A program made the translations under genes and the position numbers. Shown one piece after another: positions 20,172 to 30,044 of a stretch of DNA of 64,000 bases. The stretch comes from Rebecca billardiae RCC1528 (lineage: Eukaryota > Haptophyta), in the NCBI GenBank assembly GCA_965240325.2, contig OZ251222.1, positions 4,526,001 to 4,590,000 on the forward strand, written 5' to 3'. The notes beneath the pieces were generated by a model that was not told where the DNA came from, made no database searches, and worked only from the letters and a program-made list of their open reading frames with translations. Positions within the stretch are counted from its first letter, which is position 1. Each line of letters starts with the position of its first letter.

Positions 20172-22166
20172 CTAGGGCCGCCGTAAGGACATTGTGACGG
20201 CCGGCGGCCGAGCCGTGACCGTCGAGGCCGACCTGTCGACTGCAGAGGGCGCGCGCGCGGTGGCCGACGCGGCGCGCACGCTCGGCCCTGGGAACGCCTC
20301 GCACGATGGCGGCCGCGCGGGCATCGCCCAGGAATCATTGGACCCACCAGAAAGGCACAGCTGACACTGACACTGACAGCATGAGCAGTGCCGTTCGTGC
20401 TCCCGCCCAGGGAAGGGCGGCTCGGCGTCTTGCGCGCGCGCTCGCATCACCGACCTGTGGCGGTGGTGATGCGCAGGCGCTACGCCGCAGCCGTCGTCGT
20501 GCTCGGCGGCGGCGCTCAGATTCGCGGCACGCACGCAGAGGAGCATGGGCGCGTCGGCGATGCGCACAGCGTAGCGCGGCACGCTCGTGCCGGCCTGGTA
20601 GTGGTCCACGATGCCGGCGCAGCCGTTGAATTGCCGGCTCACCTGCAGCCCGCACAGCACGACCCGTGCGCCCTGCCGATGCGCACGGCTGTGCTGCTCA
20701 CGCTGCTCGCGCAGCATCGAGCGCGCCACCGCCGCCTCGGAAGACTCCTCGTCGTTGAAGAAGGTCTGCGTGGCCCACGTCGCCGCGCCGGGGAGCACGT
20801 CCAGAACGCCGCGCAGCTGCACCACGAGGAGCGGCACGGGCGGATCGGCGAACGCTCGCTTGAGCCGCTGCAGCTGTTTTTTGCAGGCGTGCTGCGACTT
20901 GGACTCGAGCGTGAGCTTGGACAGCTGCTGCGTGCCCACCGCGAGCCTGCGCGCGATGAGAAGCCGCACGCTCTGCTCAGGCGTCCAGCCCCGTTTCCCC
21001 CCCACGGAGTGCACACCGATGAGGGCAGCGACGCAGCGCAGACGATCCTCGTCCCTCGCATCTGCGCGCGCCACGGTGGGATCAGCCTCACGCAGCCAGC
21101 GCACACTCGACTGCAGGAAGTCCAGACCAGGGAGCTCGGTCGAGGTGGCGCAGCGCAGGCTCAGCAGCGTGGACGCCGCCGGGGGAACGAGTGCGCACGC
21201 CAGCCGCACGAGCAGCGGCACTGTCATCTCGGGGTGGTCCGTCGAGATCGTCACTGGCGTGGGCACCGGGTTGTCATTTGAGGCAGCCGTCGTGTTGTGC
21301 TGCTCCTCGCTCACGAAGGCGGCGCACGTGGCGCTCACCAACGCGCGCGCGGCGCTCGACACCGAGGAGGCAAGCTCGTCATCGGTCGCTGCAGCCTTCC
21401 GAGGCTTCGCGTCGTGCGCCGCGTGCTCGCCAGCGTCGGGGAGCGCCTCGCCGCCCGTGCTCGCCTGGGCCTCCGTGTGCGTGTGAGTTGGGGTGTCATC
21501 TCTGCCGTTGGCGTGCGCGCGGCAGGAGCCAGCCTCATGCTGCTGCGCGCCCGGCTGCGCCTGCAGGTACCGAAGGTGCTCCTCTGGCGTGAGCTCGCGC
21601 TCCCCCGTGGTCGCCAGCTCGAATTGCGCGGCGCGCAACTCGTGCACAGTGCCGTCGTCCGCGCGCACCTCGTACCACGGGAGGGAGCGCTGCTGTGCTC
21701 CGACCACCGCCGCCGGATGTGCTCCTGTCACCACCCCGCGCATCTCGTGATCGGCGTCGCCGGCGTGGATTCGCACCGTGCACCCAGGCAGCACGAGGCC
21801 CTGCCGAGAGAGCTGTAGCGGCGAGCTCGCCAGCGAGATCTGCCCGCACTCGGCGAGGACGGTGCTGCCGTCGGGTTTGAGCACCTCGTACGCAACGGAG
21901 GGAGACTGCTGTCGGTTGCTGTCCACTGCTCGCAGCACGGTGCATGGTGCGAGGCTGGAGCGGCGCGTCTTGTCGCGCATGACGATCTGCGCGCCACTAA
22001 CCGCTCCCGGCACCACGCCCCAGCACATGCCGTCGCGTTGGAGGTGCTGCGTGAAGGCGCTGCGCACCAGGAGGTTCTCGATGCACTCACAGATCTGAGT
22101 CCGCCTCGGCGTCCACGAGCGCTCCGACGTGATGCATGGCGTGAGCTGAGTCGCCATCGTAAGCAT
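20172..22166 (-). CDS. Unknown 664-residue protein with SH3/Tudor-like segments
   Basis: I do not recognise a named family. Two N-terminal segments (around residues 45-110 and 125-190) have the look of small beta-barrel modules: GAQIVMRDKTRR...YEVLKPDGSTV and VRIHAGDADHEMRGVV...YEVRADDGTVHEL. A third near the C-terminus (VVLCGLQVSRQFNGCAG then YAVRIADAPMLLCVRAANL) resembles a motif repeated in many algal proteins. The centre is helical with many Leu/Ala. The last ~100 residues are low-complexity, including a Cys/Gln stretch from a CACTGA simple repeat. It has no intron. It lies between the two EsV-1-7 genes, all on one strand. The start is the first ATG (MLTMATQL); the fourth codon is also ATG. 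Confidence 0.5.
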   Translation of the reverse strand: MLTMATQLTPCITSERSWTPRRTQICECIENLLVRSAFTQHLQRDGMCWGVVPGAVSGAQIVMRDKTRRSSLAPCTVLRAVDSNRQQSPSVAYEVLKPDGSTVLAECGQISLASSPLQLSRQGLVLPGCTVRIHAGDADHEMRGVVTGAHPAAVVGAQQRSLPWYEVRADDGTVHELRAAQFELATTGERELTPEEHLRYLQAQPGAQQHEAGSCRAHANGRDDTPTHTHTEAQASTGGEALPDAGEHAAHDAKPRKAAATDDELASSVSSAARALVSATCAAFVSEEQHNTTAASNDNPVPTPVTISTDHPEMTVPLLVRLACALVPPAASTLLSLRCATSTELPGLDFLQSSVRWLREADPTVARADARDEDRLRCVAALIGVHSVGGKRGWTPEQSVRLLIARRLAVGTQQLSKLTLESKSQHACKKQLQRLKRAFADPPVPLLVVQLRGVLDVLPGAATWATQTFFNDEESSEAAVARSMLREQREQHSRAHRQGARVVLCGLQVSRQFNGCAGIVDHYQAGTSVPRYAVRIADAPMLLCVRAANLSAAAEHDDGCGVAPAHHHRHRSVMRARAQDAEPPFPGREHERHCSCCQCQCQLCLSGGSNDSWAMPARPPSCEAFPGPSVRAASATARAPSAVDRSASTVTARPPAVTMSLRRP

Positions 22167-22847
22167 CGGTGCGCACGCGGCGCGGAGCGAGCTCCGGAGT
22201 CATGGGTGCGTGCGCCGGCACGGCGGTGCTCGGTCACTGTGGATCGCTTTGGATTGCTTTCGCGCGCGGACGGCGGTCCGGGCCCGGGCCGGGGCTCGCA
22301 CGACGCACGCGGTCCGTTGTTACCCGTCCGTTGTTCCCGACCCATTCTTGGCACGAGGGAAGCAGTGAGCTCGTGAGTTGGAAATTCCAGGGGCGTTCCC
22401 CGCACTGGTCATATGCCAAATCGAACCGCGTTCCTATTGAAATTGGCTTCCTCTATTTCAAGCGGATACATTTGATTACGGCCCGCGCCAGTCCGGTAGC
22501 AATGCCCCCCCCAGGGGGGGCATTGCTTTCGGGAGCGTGTGGCAGGATCCCGGGAACGCCCTCAGTGCCCCTTGGGCGCAACTCGATGACGCGCAAGGGC
22601 ACATCGCGCGGCGATGCGCGATTTTCTTTTTTCGCGCGATTTTCTTCCGGTCCGCCCGCTTTTGACTTGTCTAGGCCGCTAGGACTAAGATAAAGATACT
22701 GTGTGCACGTACGTTAAAACATAGTATAATATGTAAGCTATCGAGACAGCTGGGCAACGCAGGGCTCGGCGCGCACGCACACGGCCACACGTGCTTTGAG
22801 CGTTCACAGTTCACTGCGGTCCCGCCGCCCTCGCCCCGCCGCATCAA
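22167..22847. other. Intergenic with a strong hairpin
   Basis: 681 bases between the EsV-1-7 gene 2 stop and the 664-residue gene start. It holds the hairpin at 22498-22527 and the ATTTTCTTCCGGTC flank motif. I see no gene. Confidence 0.5.
22498..22527. repeat. 14-bp perfect hairpin with C/G run
   Basis: AGCAATGCCCCCCC is followed by two bases and then its exact complement GGGGGGGCATTGCT. It could act as a transcript end structure or be a mobile-end relic. The function is unknown. Confidence 0.65.
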
Positions 22848-23954
22848 TCAACTCGCTCTCTCAGCGCGCGTGGTGTAGTCGATCTGACCCACAGTAACCA
22901 CTGGGAGCTCTTCATCAGGCGGGCGGAGCACCGGTGAGACGGACACTGGATCGTGCCCGTGGGCGTGAGCAGGCTGATGATGACCCACCTGCGGCTGCAT
23001 CGAGCCCGAGCAGGAGGCGGTGAATTCTTCGCCCACGACAATTGGTAGTAGCATTGGAGACACAGTCGACTCGACTTGTGGCCAGCCGCCTGTTGCATTG
23101 GCTGGCAGCGGAGCAATGCTGGGCCTTGCGCGCACAGCACGTGCAGGCCCATCGGCATCGCAGTGCTGCGCTCGGGGACGCTTGCTGGAGCCGATCTGGG
23201 TGAGCATCGAGCCAGGGCTCTTGGCCACGTGAACGCTGCTGTTGCCATGTGACAGCGGAAGCATGCCTGCCAGTTTGTGCTCTGCGCACCGGCTGCCGCG
23301 CGCATCACCCGGCATGCCGAATGCGGGCTTCTTCACACAGCCGGCCTCATCGCACTTGGGGCTCTTCACGTTGACCATGCCGGCTAGCTTGTGCGCGGCG
23401 CACCGGCTGGGCCGCGCATCACCCGGCATGCCGAATACGGGCTGCTTCACACAGCCGGCCTCATCGCACTTGCGGGTCATCACGTCGACCATGCCGGCCA
23501 GCTTGTGCGCGGCGCACCGGCTGCGCCGCGCACCGCCTGGCATGCCAAATACAGGCACCTTTGTGCAGCCGACCTCATCGCACTTGCGGCTCACCACGTT
23601 GACCATGCCGGCTAGCTTGTGCTCTGCGCACCGGCTGCTCCGCGCACCGCCCGGCATGCCAAATACAGGCACCTTTGTGCAGCCGGCCTCATCGCACTTG
23701 CGGCTCACCACGTTGACCATGCCGGCCAGCTTGTGCTCTGCGCACCGGCTGGCGCGCGCGTCGCCCGGCATGCCGAATGAAGGCACCTTTGTGCAGCCGA
23801 CCTCATCGCACTTGCGGCTCACCACGTTGACCATGCCGGCTAGCTTGTGCTCTGCGCACCGGCTACGCCGCGCATCAGCAGGCATGCCGAATGCTGGCAA
23901 CTTTGTGCAGCCGGCCTCATCACAGGTTCGGCTATGATGGACGTACGCAGCCAT
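22848..23954 (-). CDS. EsV-1-7 repeat protein, 6 repeats
   Basis: 368 residues. After a ten-residue leader (MAAYVHHSRT) come six 38-residue EsV-1-7 repeats of the form CDEAGCTKVPVFGMPGGAR then SSRCAEHKLAGMV, with the same C-x4-C-x16-C-x2-H spacing as the neighbour gene. These repeats use CDE where the neighbour uses CDH, and they vary more between units, so this copy is less homogenised. The ~140-residue tail is Pro/Ser-rich and differs from the neighbour's tail. It contains a short basic patch (SSKRPRAQ). It is the likely paralogue of the gene at 18406-20103. Known relatives include a brown-algal developmental regulator; the role here is unknown. Confidence 0.8.
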   Translation of the reverse strand: MAAYVHHSRTCDEAGCTKLPAFGMPADARRSRCAEHKLAGMVNVVSRKCDEVGCTKVPSFGMPGDARASRCAEHKLAGMVNVVSRKCDEAGCTKVPVFGMPGGARSSRCAEHKLAGMVNVVSRKCDEVGCTKVPVFGMPGGARRSRCAAHKLAGMVDVMTRKCDEAGCVKQPVFGMPGDARPSRCAAHKLAGMVNVKSPKCDEAGCVKKPAFGMPGDARGSRCAEHKLAGMLPLSHGNSSVHVAKSPGSMLTQIGSSKRPRAQHCDADGPARAVRARPSIAPLPANATGGWPQVESTVSPMLLPIVVGEEFTASCSGSMQPQVGHHQPAHAHGHDPVSVSPVLRPPDEELPVVTVGQIDYTTRAERAS

Positions 23955-24870
23955 GCTTGGGAAAACCGCAGATATGACTGTTTCAGCTTCGTCACCGCCG
24001 TGCGCTATTTTGAGAGCGCGCCTATGAAGGCAGCTGCTACAGGCGCAATCGCGGGCAATAAGAAGTCAGAGATCTCACGGCTAGTCTCGGTTTCTTATCA
24101 TAGCCGTTCGGTAGCCCGAGCGCCTACGGAGTCTCAGTTTCGGTTAGCTAGGTCCGCCCGCCGCGCAGGCGCGGGGGGCGCAGGGGGGGCTGAGTCCCCC
24201 GCTGAGTCTTTAGGCCAATTAGGCCCGGCCGGCGAGGCCGAATAAAACTGTTGGGCCATTAATTGGAGCAAATTTGGCATGATCTTGCATGGATGCTGCG
24301 GCGCACTGGCCAGGAGTCAGTCATCAGGAGAAGTCGGGACTTGGCCTGTACTTACTCGTAGTCGGCGGGCCGCGCGCCGCGTCCCACGGCGGCAAGTGCG
24401 CCTCGGCGGACCACTCGTGTCTCGTCAGCCGCGACGACATACTCACATAGCTAGTCCTGGCGGTTTCTTAGTGTGACTATGCGTATATATATATATAGCG
24501 CCTATTAGGCTAAATCACTATAGCGAACCAGCCTAAATCGCTAGTCTCAGTTTCTAGGCCAGATCCGCAGATAGCAGCAAGCCCCAGTTTATGGCCCGCG
24601 GTGCAGGGCGGAGCGCGTAGCGTGGAGCCCCGCCGGGGGCCCTCACTACGTTGTCAAAAAGCAGATCTTTTGATCAAAGAAAAGGGGACGGGGGACGATT
24701 TTGAGGGCTGTTGGAGGGTGAGTTTTCGCTTTTTCGAGGGGTACATTCGCCCATTGCTCTGCATTAGCAAGACGCGATTGACGAAATAGCCGCGCCCGGG
24801 CCATTTCGCATATGTCGATGGACGGACGTGCATTTGTCAGTATATCTGGGTGAACGAATCTGCGATTTGT

Positions 24871-25413
24871 TGTAAATATTCATAGCATATTGCCAAATAG
24901 GACGAGGACCCAGCGCGTGCGCTGGAGGTCCTGGGCTCCTGGCAAAAAGTCTTCGTCAAGTACTCAACTTTACTAACGACGAACCTTTATTGCGCGCTGC
25001 CAAATTACTCAACTTTACACCTGAATGACCCCAGTGGGCGGAAATGGCCATATCTCCCGGAGATCGGGAGTACTCACACGTGTGAGTCATGTTTCGTCCT
25101 TTTTTCCGAGACGTTGATTGGTCAAACGCTCAGCATTCTATGTCCACAATTCCATATCGACACAACACAACTCCTACCAACCTGTGTACTAAAAACCTTG
25201 GGTTAGCTGCACAACGACCAATCAGCGCGCAGCGAGCGGAGAGACTCGAAAACCGAGAATCACTCACGCATTTACTATGATGTTTGCTCTTCGCCCATGC
25301 CAACTTTGCTATTGACAAAAACGCAGCGGCTTGGTTACGACCCATAGAAAGACGACCACCAATCAGCACACAGCAAACGAGACAACCTTCACTTTCGAGC
25401 GGGCGAAAGGAGC
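24871..25413. other. AT-richer interior of T1
   Basis: Lower-GC sequence with small direct repeats (ACTCAACTTTAC twice near 24963 and 25008; an ACCAATCAGC word twice near 25229 and 25358) and the palindrome CAGCGCGTGCGCTG near 24911. No coding potential was recognised. Confidence 0.5.
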
Positions 25414-25978
25414 TTATTTGGCCTTCAACCCGCAGGCATATGCGTTCTGGCGCTGGCCTTCGTTCGGCGCCCGAGCATCATCGGTAGACGTGTGGCGTGC
25501 CGGCCCACGGTCCGCCGCCCTCGCCCTGCTCATCTTCATCGTCTCCTCATCCTCCTCGTCGTCCGCGCCGCCGCCGTGCGCCAGCGCCTCCGCCAGCGCG
25601 GCGCCGCGCAGGTGCTCGCGGAACAGCGCGACGGCGCCAGAGCGCGCCGGCCGGCGTGGCGCCGGCGGGCGGGCGCGCGGCGCTCAGCGCGGTGCCGAGC
25701 AGCCCGCCGAGCGCGCGCAGCTGCGCACCCGCCGGCAGCTCGAGCAGCGCCGCGTGGCACGCGCCCGCGCCGGCGGCGCCGAGCTCCGCGCACAGCACGG
25801 ACAGCCCTCGTGCCCACGCCGCCGCGCGCCCGCCCGCGCCCGCGGCGTGCAGCGCGCCGAGCGCGGCGCCGAGCGCGGCGCGCGCTGCGGACGTGTCGGC
25901 GGCGCACAGCGCACCCGCCGCCGCGCCCAGTGCACACGCGGCACACGCGAGCAGCTTGAGCACGCTCGCGCATGCCAA
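25414..25978 (-). pseudogene. Captured helical gene fragment in T1
   Basis: Read on the minus strand, an exon-like block begins right after a GCAG acceptor (LACASVLKLLACAACALGA) and runs through Ala/Leu helices of HEAT-like appearance (LSVLCAELGAAGAGACHAAL). It must then change frame once to continue into SGAVALFREHLRGAALAE and an acidic tail ending at a stop at 25414-25416. The frame break and the location inside a transposon indicate a captured, decayed fragment. The family was not identified. Confidence 0.45.
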
Positions 25979-26500
25979 CTGCGAGTGCGGAGGCGCTGGG
26001 CGCCGAGCTGGCGAAGCGCGGCGCCGAGCTCGACGCGCTGCGCGACGCGGAGACGGACGCGCTGGGCGCGCGTGGCGCCCTCGTCGCGACGCCCCGTGCA
26101 GCAGCTCGAGCAGCCAGCTGTGGAGTAGACGGCCGTCGAGGCGATCGGCGCCGGGCGCCAGCGCGCACGGGCTCAGCCCGTGCCGCTGGCTCGGGCCGCC
26201 GCAGCCGTCTTCGAGGCCGACGCGGCGGAGGAGGCGGCGGGCGAGCACGGCGGCGCGGTGGAGCAGGCGCGCACGCGCGGCGGCAGGCGCGACGCGCCGC
26301 TCGCCTCGTTCCACCCCGAGCTCCGCTCGGTCTCGGTGCGCGGCTGCCGGCAGCGCAGGCCGGGGCAGCACTGCGCGGCGCGCGCTCTCGCTCCGTCTGC
26401 CGGCACGAGGTGCGCCGGCTGAGTGAGCGACCAGCGGCCCGTCGTCGAGCGCATGGCGCCGCGCGAGCACGTCAAGCAGACTGTGCGCCCGCACGCGCGC
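25979..26500 (+). pseudogene. Captured coiled-coil gene fragment, T1 copy
   Basis: Plus-strand blocks ALGAELAKRGAELDALRDA, AVFEADAAEEAAGEHGGAV, RDAPLASFHPELRSV and SDQRPVVERMAPREHV occur in order but in different frames, separated by frameshifts and one stop. The same blocks occur in T3 (60545-59720) with breaks at different places. It reads in the element's 5'-to-3' direction. It looks like a fragment of a host coiled-coil gene. I cannot name the parent family. Confidence 0.55.
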
Positions 26501-26803
26501 ACGCGCTGGCCCGCGCCGCGCGGCGCCTATCGCCCTGCCTGCGCGCGCGCGCCGCCCCGCGGCGGCCGCTTCCCCGCGCGGCGGCCCGCCGGCGACAGTC
26601 CTCGGCCCGCCGGCCCGGTGGGCGGTAACTGAGTTGTGGCGGTGGCAGCTCCGAGGCAAACGAACTGTTACACGTCATGTCCGACTGAGACAGCAGCCGA
26701 CGGAGGGTGCACCGCGGGCCCCTAACTGCGTTGGTTCTACGGAAGGACCGCGGAACGCGGTCATCTTAACGTGACACGGCTCCTTATTGCCCGCGATGGC
26801 CTG

Positions 26804-26930
26804 TATTCAAAGGGCAACTCGGGACACTTTGGGCAGCAGCTCAGTCAGCGTACCTACTAAGCCTACTGTGGCTGCCTCGCGCGGGGTCAGGAGCGGCCCC
26901 GCCGCATCAACTCGTTCTGTATGGCGGCGC
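26804..26930. other. Short convergent spacer
   Basis: 127 bases from the MITE end to the stop codon of the GTPase fusion. The transposon cluster therefore lies immediately downstream of that gene and could supply its 3' end signals. Confidence 0.5.
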
Positions 26931-28502
26931 TCAGTGCTTGACGCGCTGGCCCTTGCGCGTCGAGTAGATCCGCACGACGCTCCCCTGCGCCAGCACCTCC
27001 TCCTTGCGCAGCTGGCGGCACGCGCGCGGCGCGTCGCGCGGCCGCCCCTCCGCGCGCACAAACTCGCCGCCCACCAGCTGGTACGGCGCGTGCAGCAGGA
27101 TCTCGAAGAGCTCGCCCACGGTCGAGCCCGGCCGGAGCAGCACCACGTCGCGGATCCGCGCCTCGCGCGCGCCCCCGGCGCACGCGCCGCGCGCGTGCGG
27201 GTGCGCGTCGGCGCCGCCGCCCTCGCGCAGCGCCGCCTCGCTGAGCGCGTACGGCCGCGCGCTGCACAGCTCGGCGACGGGGAAGACGACCGTGGGCGGG
27301 CGCAGCCAGAAGGCGCGCTGCAGGGTGGCCTGCACGCCGCCGCCGCGCAGCAGCGGCGGGTGCGGCGCGCGCGCGGCGGGCCGGCTGCTCGGGCCGAGCG
27401 CGCGCTCGAGCGCCGCCGCCGCCGCGTCGTCCGCCGGCCGCAGCTCGCAGCCGCACGCGCGCGCCAGCCGCAGCGCGCGCGCGTCCGCTCGGCCGAAGCC
27501 GCCGCCGGGCGGCGCGTCCGCGTCTGCGGGCGGCGCGCGCACGTCGAGGCGCGCGTCGGCGGGCACGCCCCGCTCCTCCGCCAGCGCGCCGCCCTCGCCC
27601 ACCTCCGCCCCCGGCCGCGCGCGCGCCACCAGCCCCGCCGCCTCCAGCCTCTGCAGCTCGCACTCGCACAGCGCGCTCGCCGGCACGACGGCGGCCGCGA
27701 GCGCGGCGCCGCCCGCCGCGCGCAGCTCGGCGCGCGCCGCCTCGATGTGCGAGGCGGCGGAGGGCGTGTCGGCCTTGTTGGCGCACAGCACGGTGGGGAA
27801 GCGCAGCGCGAGGTACGCCTCGACCAGCGCCGCCACGTGCTCCGCGCGCCACGCGCCCACCTCGGACAGCGGCGGCACGCTGCCGCCGCACGCCCGCAGC
27901 GCGCGCGCCGCCAGCTCGGGCGCGGACTGGTAGCCCGAGAAGAGCTCAAACAAGCGCCGCTCGGGGCGGCGGAGGACGGAGGCCCACTTGGCGGCGACGT
28001 TGTCGTAGACCCAGCGCGAGAGCTCGGCGTGCACCCACGCCGCGTCCTCGCGCAGACCGGTCGCACACCCGCCCCCCGCGCCCCCCGCCGCCTCGGCCGC
28101 CGCCGCCGCCCCGGCCTCCTCGGCCGCCGCCGCCACGACCACGTTGCCGCCCGCGTCCGCCGTGCCCGACGCGTCCGCAACGTGCACCAACACGTCAGCG
28201 TCGCACAGGTCGTTGAGGAAGCGATTGCCGCGGCCGCGGCCCTCGCACGCGCCCGGGACGAGGCCGGCGACGTCCTTGAGCACCACGGGCACGGGCACGC
28301 CCCCCGCCTCGCCCCCCGCCTCCGCCAGCGGCGCGCCCAGCCAGACGAGCGCCACGCCCGTGTTGGGCTCAATCGTCGTGAACGGGAAGGCGCCGACGCG
28401 CGCGGCCGCGCCCGCGGTCGCCGCGTTGAAGAAGGTGGACTTGCCCGCGGAGGGCTTGCCCACCAGGCCGATGGTGAAGCGCCAGCGCCCGCCGCGCGAG
28501 GG

Positions 28503-28533
<31 letters not shown>

Positions 28534-30044
28534 TCCGCGTCCGCCGCCGCGAGCTGCGCGAGCAACGCCTGCGGCAGCGCGCCGCCCGCCACCGGCTCGC
28601 GCCGCGGCGGCGGGCCGAGCCAAGGGTGTCCTTGGCCGAGCACTCCGGCAGCGTCCGCGCCCGCGCGCGCGGCGGCGTCGTCGCCGTCCGCGTCGCCGTC
28701 GTCGGCGGCGCCGCCGGCCGGACGCCGAGCGTCGCCCCCGCCCTCCGCCTCCGCCTCGCCGCCGAGCTCGCCGCCGCCGCCGAGCGCGCTCGTCAGCCAC
28801 TCGCGCGCGGCCGTCACGACCTCGAACAGAGCGGGCGCGCCGGCCGCGGCCGCGGCGGCGCTGTCAAGGTGCGCGTGCAGCGCGGCCGCGGCGCGCGGCG
28901 GCAGCGGCTCGAGCTCGAGCTCGGCGTCGTCGTCCTCGTCGCACAGCCGCGCGCAGCGCTCGAGCGAGGCCTGCTCCGGGTACCCCTCCGGGATCGTGAT
29001 CGCCAGCATCTGCCGATGCAAGCCGCCCCCGCCGCCGCCGCCGCCGCCGTCCGCGCCCGGCCGCGCGCCCAGCACATCGCTCAGGTCGAGTCGCACGCGC
29101 ACGCGCGCGGGCTGCGCCTCGTCCTCGAGCAGCTCGTCCATCAGGATGGCGCGCATCGCCTCGAGCTCGGCGCGCGCCTCCTCGCCCAGCTCGGCGGCGG
29201 GGGCGGGGGCGGGAGCGGGGGCGGGGGCGGGGGCGGGAGCGGCCTTGGCGGCGGGCTTGCGAACGCCCGGCGGCGCGGCGGCCGCGCTGGCAGCGCGCGC
29301 GCCGGCCGCGGCCGCCGGCGGCAGCGGCTGCGGCGCGGGCGACGGAGCGGGCGCAGCTCTCGGCGGCGCCGCCGGTGGCGCCGGCCAGCCCATCGCCCGC
29401 CCGACAAACCCGCCGAGCACGCGCGCAAACGCCGCGCCGGTGGGCACGGCGTGGCCGCCGTCGTGCTCGTGCACGCAGGGCGCGCGGCACCACTTCGTGT
29501 TGGAGCGCGAGGCGGCGCACGGCACGACGCTGTCCGCGCGGCCGAGCACGTGGAGCGAGGGCAGCGCGAGCGAAAGGCCGTCGCGCGCGCACGCCGGCGC
29601 CGAGCACAGCACCACGAAGCGCACGCCGTGCGCGGCTGCCCAGCCGCCCGCGCACAGCCGCGCGGCCGCGTCGCACCCCTGCGAGAAGCACAGCAGCCCG
29701 TCGATCGGGCCGCCCGCCGAGCGCGCGGCGCGGGTGATGGCGTCGAGCGAGGCGGCCCAGCCGTCGTCGTCCGGGGTGTCGCTCGCCTCGTCGACCCAGG
29801 AGCACGCCATCCCGCGCTCGCCGAGCTCGGCCGCCGCATCCTCGACCCAGCTCGCGCGCGCCGCATGCGGCCCGCTCGCAAAGACGGCGCGCAGCTGAGG
29901 CAGCTGGCGCAGGAGCGGCGCGAGCTTCTTCTCGAAGAGGAGGCCGTTACTCGTGTACCCGTGCAGGCACAGGACGCGCGCGATGGCTGCGGGCTCTGCC
30001 TGCACGTCCGCGCGGCCCGTCTGCGCGCGTGGACGCCGCCCCAT
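26931..30044 (-). CDS. FSH1 serine hydrolase / RWD / OBG-type GTPase fusion
   Basis: One uninterrupted 1037-codon frame. Residues ~20-215 form an FSH1-type alpha/beta hydrolase: VLCLHGYTSNG, nucleophile elbow LLCFSQGCD (Ser121), acid LHVLGRADSVVP and histidine HDGGHAVP, so the full catalytic triad is present. After a Pro/Ala linker, residues ~285-400 resemble an RWD domain (AELEAMRAILMDELLEDE, ITIPEGYPEQA), which in other proteins binds partners such as ribosome-linked factors. From ~515 a YchF/OBG-related GTPase follows: P-loop GLVGKPSAGKSTFF, PFTTIEPNTGVA, DVAGLVPGA, NKAD. It ends in a TGS-like segment (LRPGSTVGELFEILL...QGSVVRIYSTRKGQRVKH). The GTPase is closest in style to the archaeal/yeast YGR210C type. 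The start is the only ATG before the hydrolase. Divergent from DNA ligase I. Confidence 0.85.

Larger units (their letters stand above)
24590..26763 (+). mobile_element. Helentron-like element T1 (2174 bp)
   Basis: The 5' end starts TATGGCCCGCGGTGCAGGG. Its reverse complement reappears not at the 3' terminus but 39 bases inside it (TGCACCGCGGGCC at 26708-26720). The 3' terminus is the hairpin GACCGCG-GAA-CGCGGTC at 26746-26762 followed by one A. Asymmetric inverted repeats, a terminal stem-loop, and insertion between T and T without duplication (24589/26764; compare the uninterrupted MITE at 9311-9321) are marks of Helentron/Helitron2 elements. The first ~280 bases are shared with T2. The interior holds gene fragments on both strands and no Rep-helicase frame, so it is non-autonomous. 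Confidence 0.8.
24040..26803. mobile_element. MITE family A, copy split by a Helentron-like element
   Basis: The left part 24040-24589 matches the MITE at 8791-9353 from its left end to the word GCCCCAGTT. The right part 26764-26803 resumes at TCTTAACGTGACA and ends in the degenerate right repeat TGCCCGCGATGGCCTG. TA flanks both outer ends (24038-24039 and 26804-26805). Between the parts sits the 2.17-kb element T1. The MITE therefore predates the insertion. Confidence 0.85.

Noticed and set aside
18740-23940. Regular repeat spacing considered as a CRISPR array
   Set aside because: Units are coding EsV-1-7 repeats of 114 bp without unique spacers, in a eukaryote.
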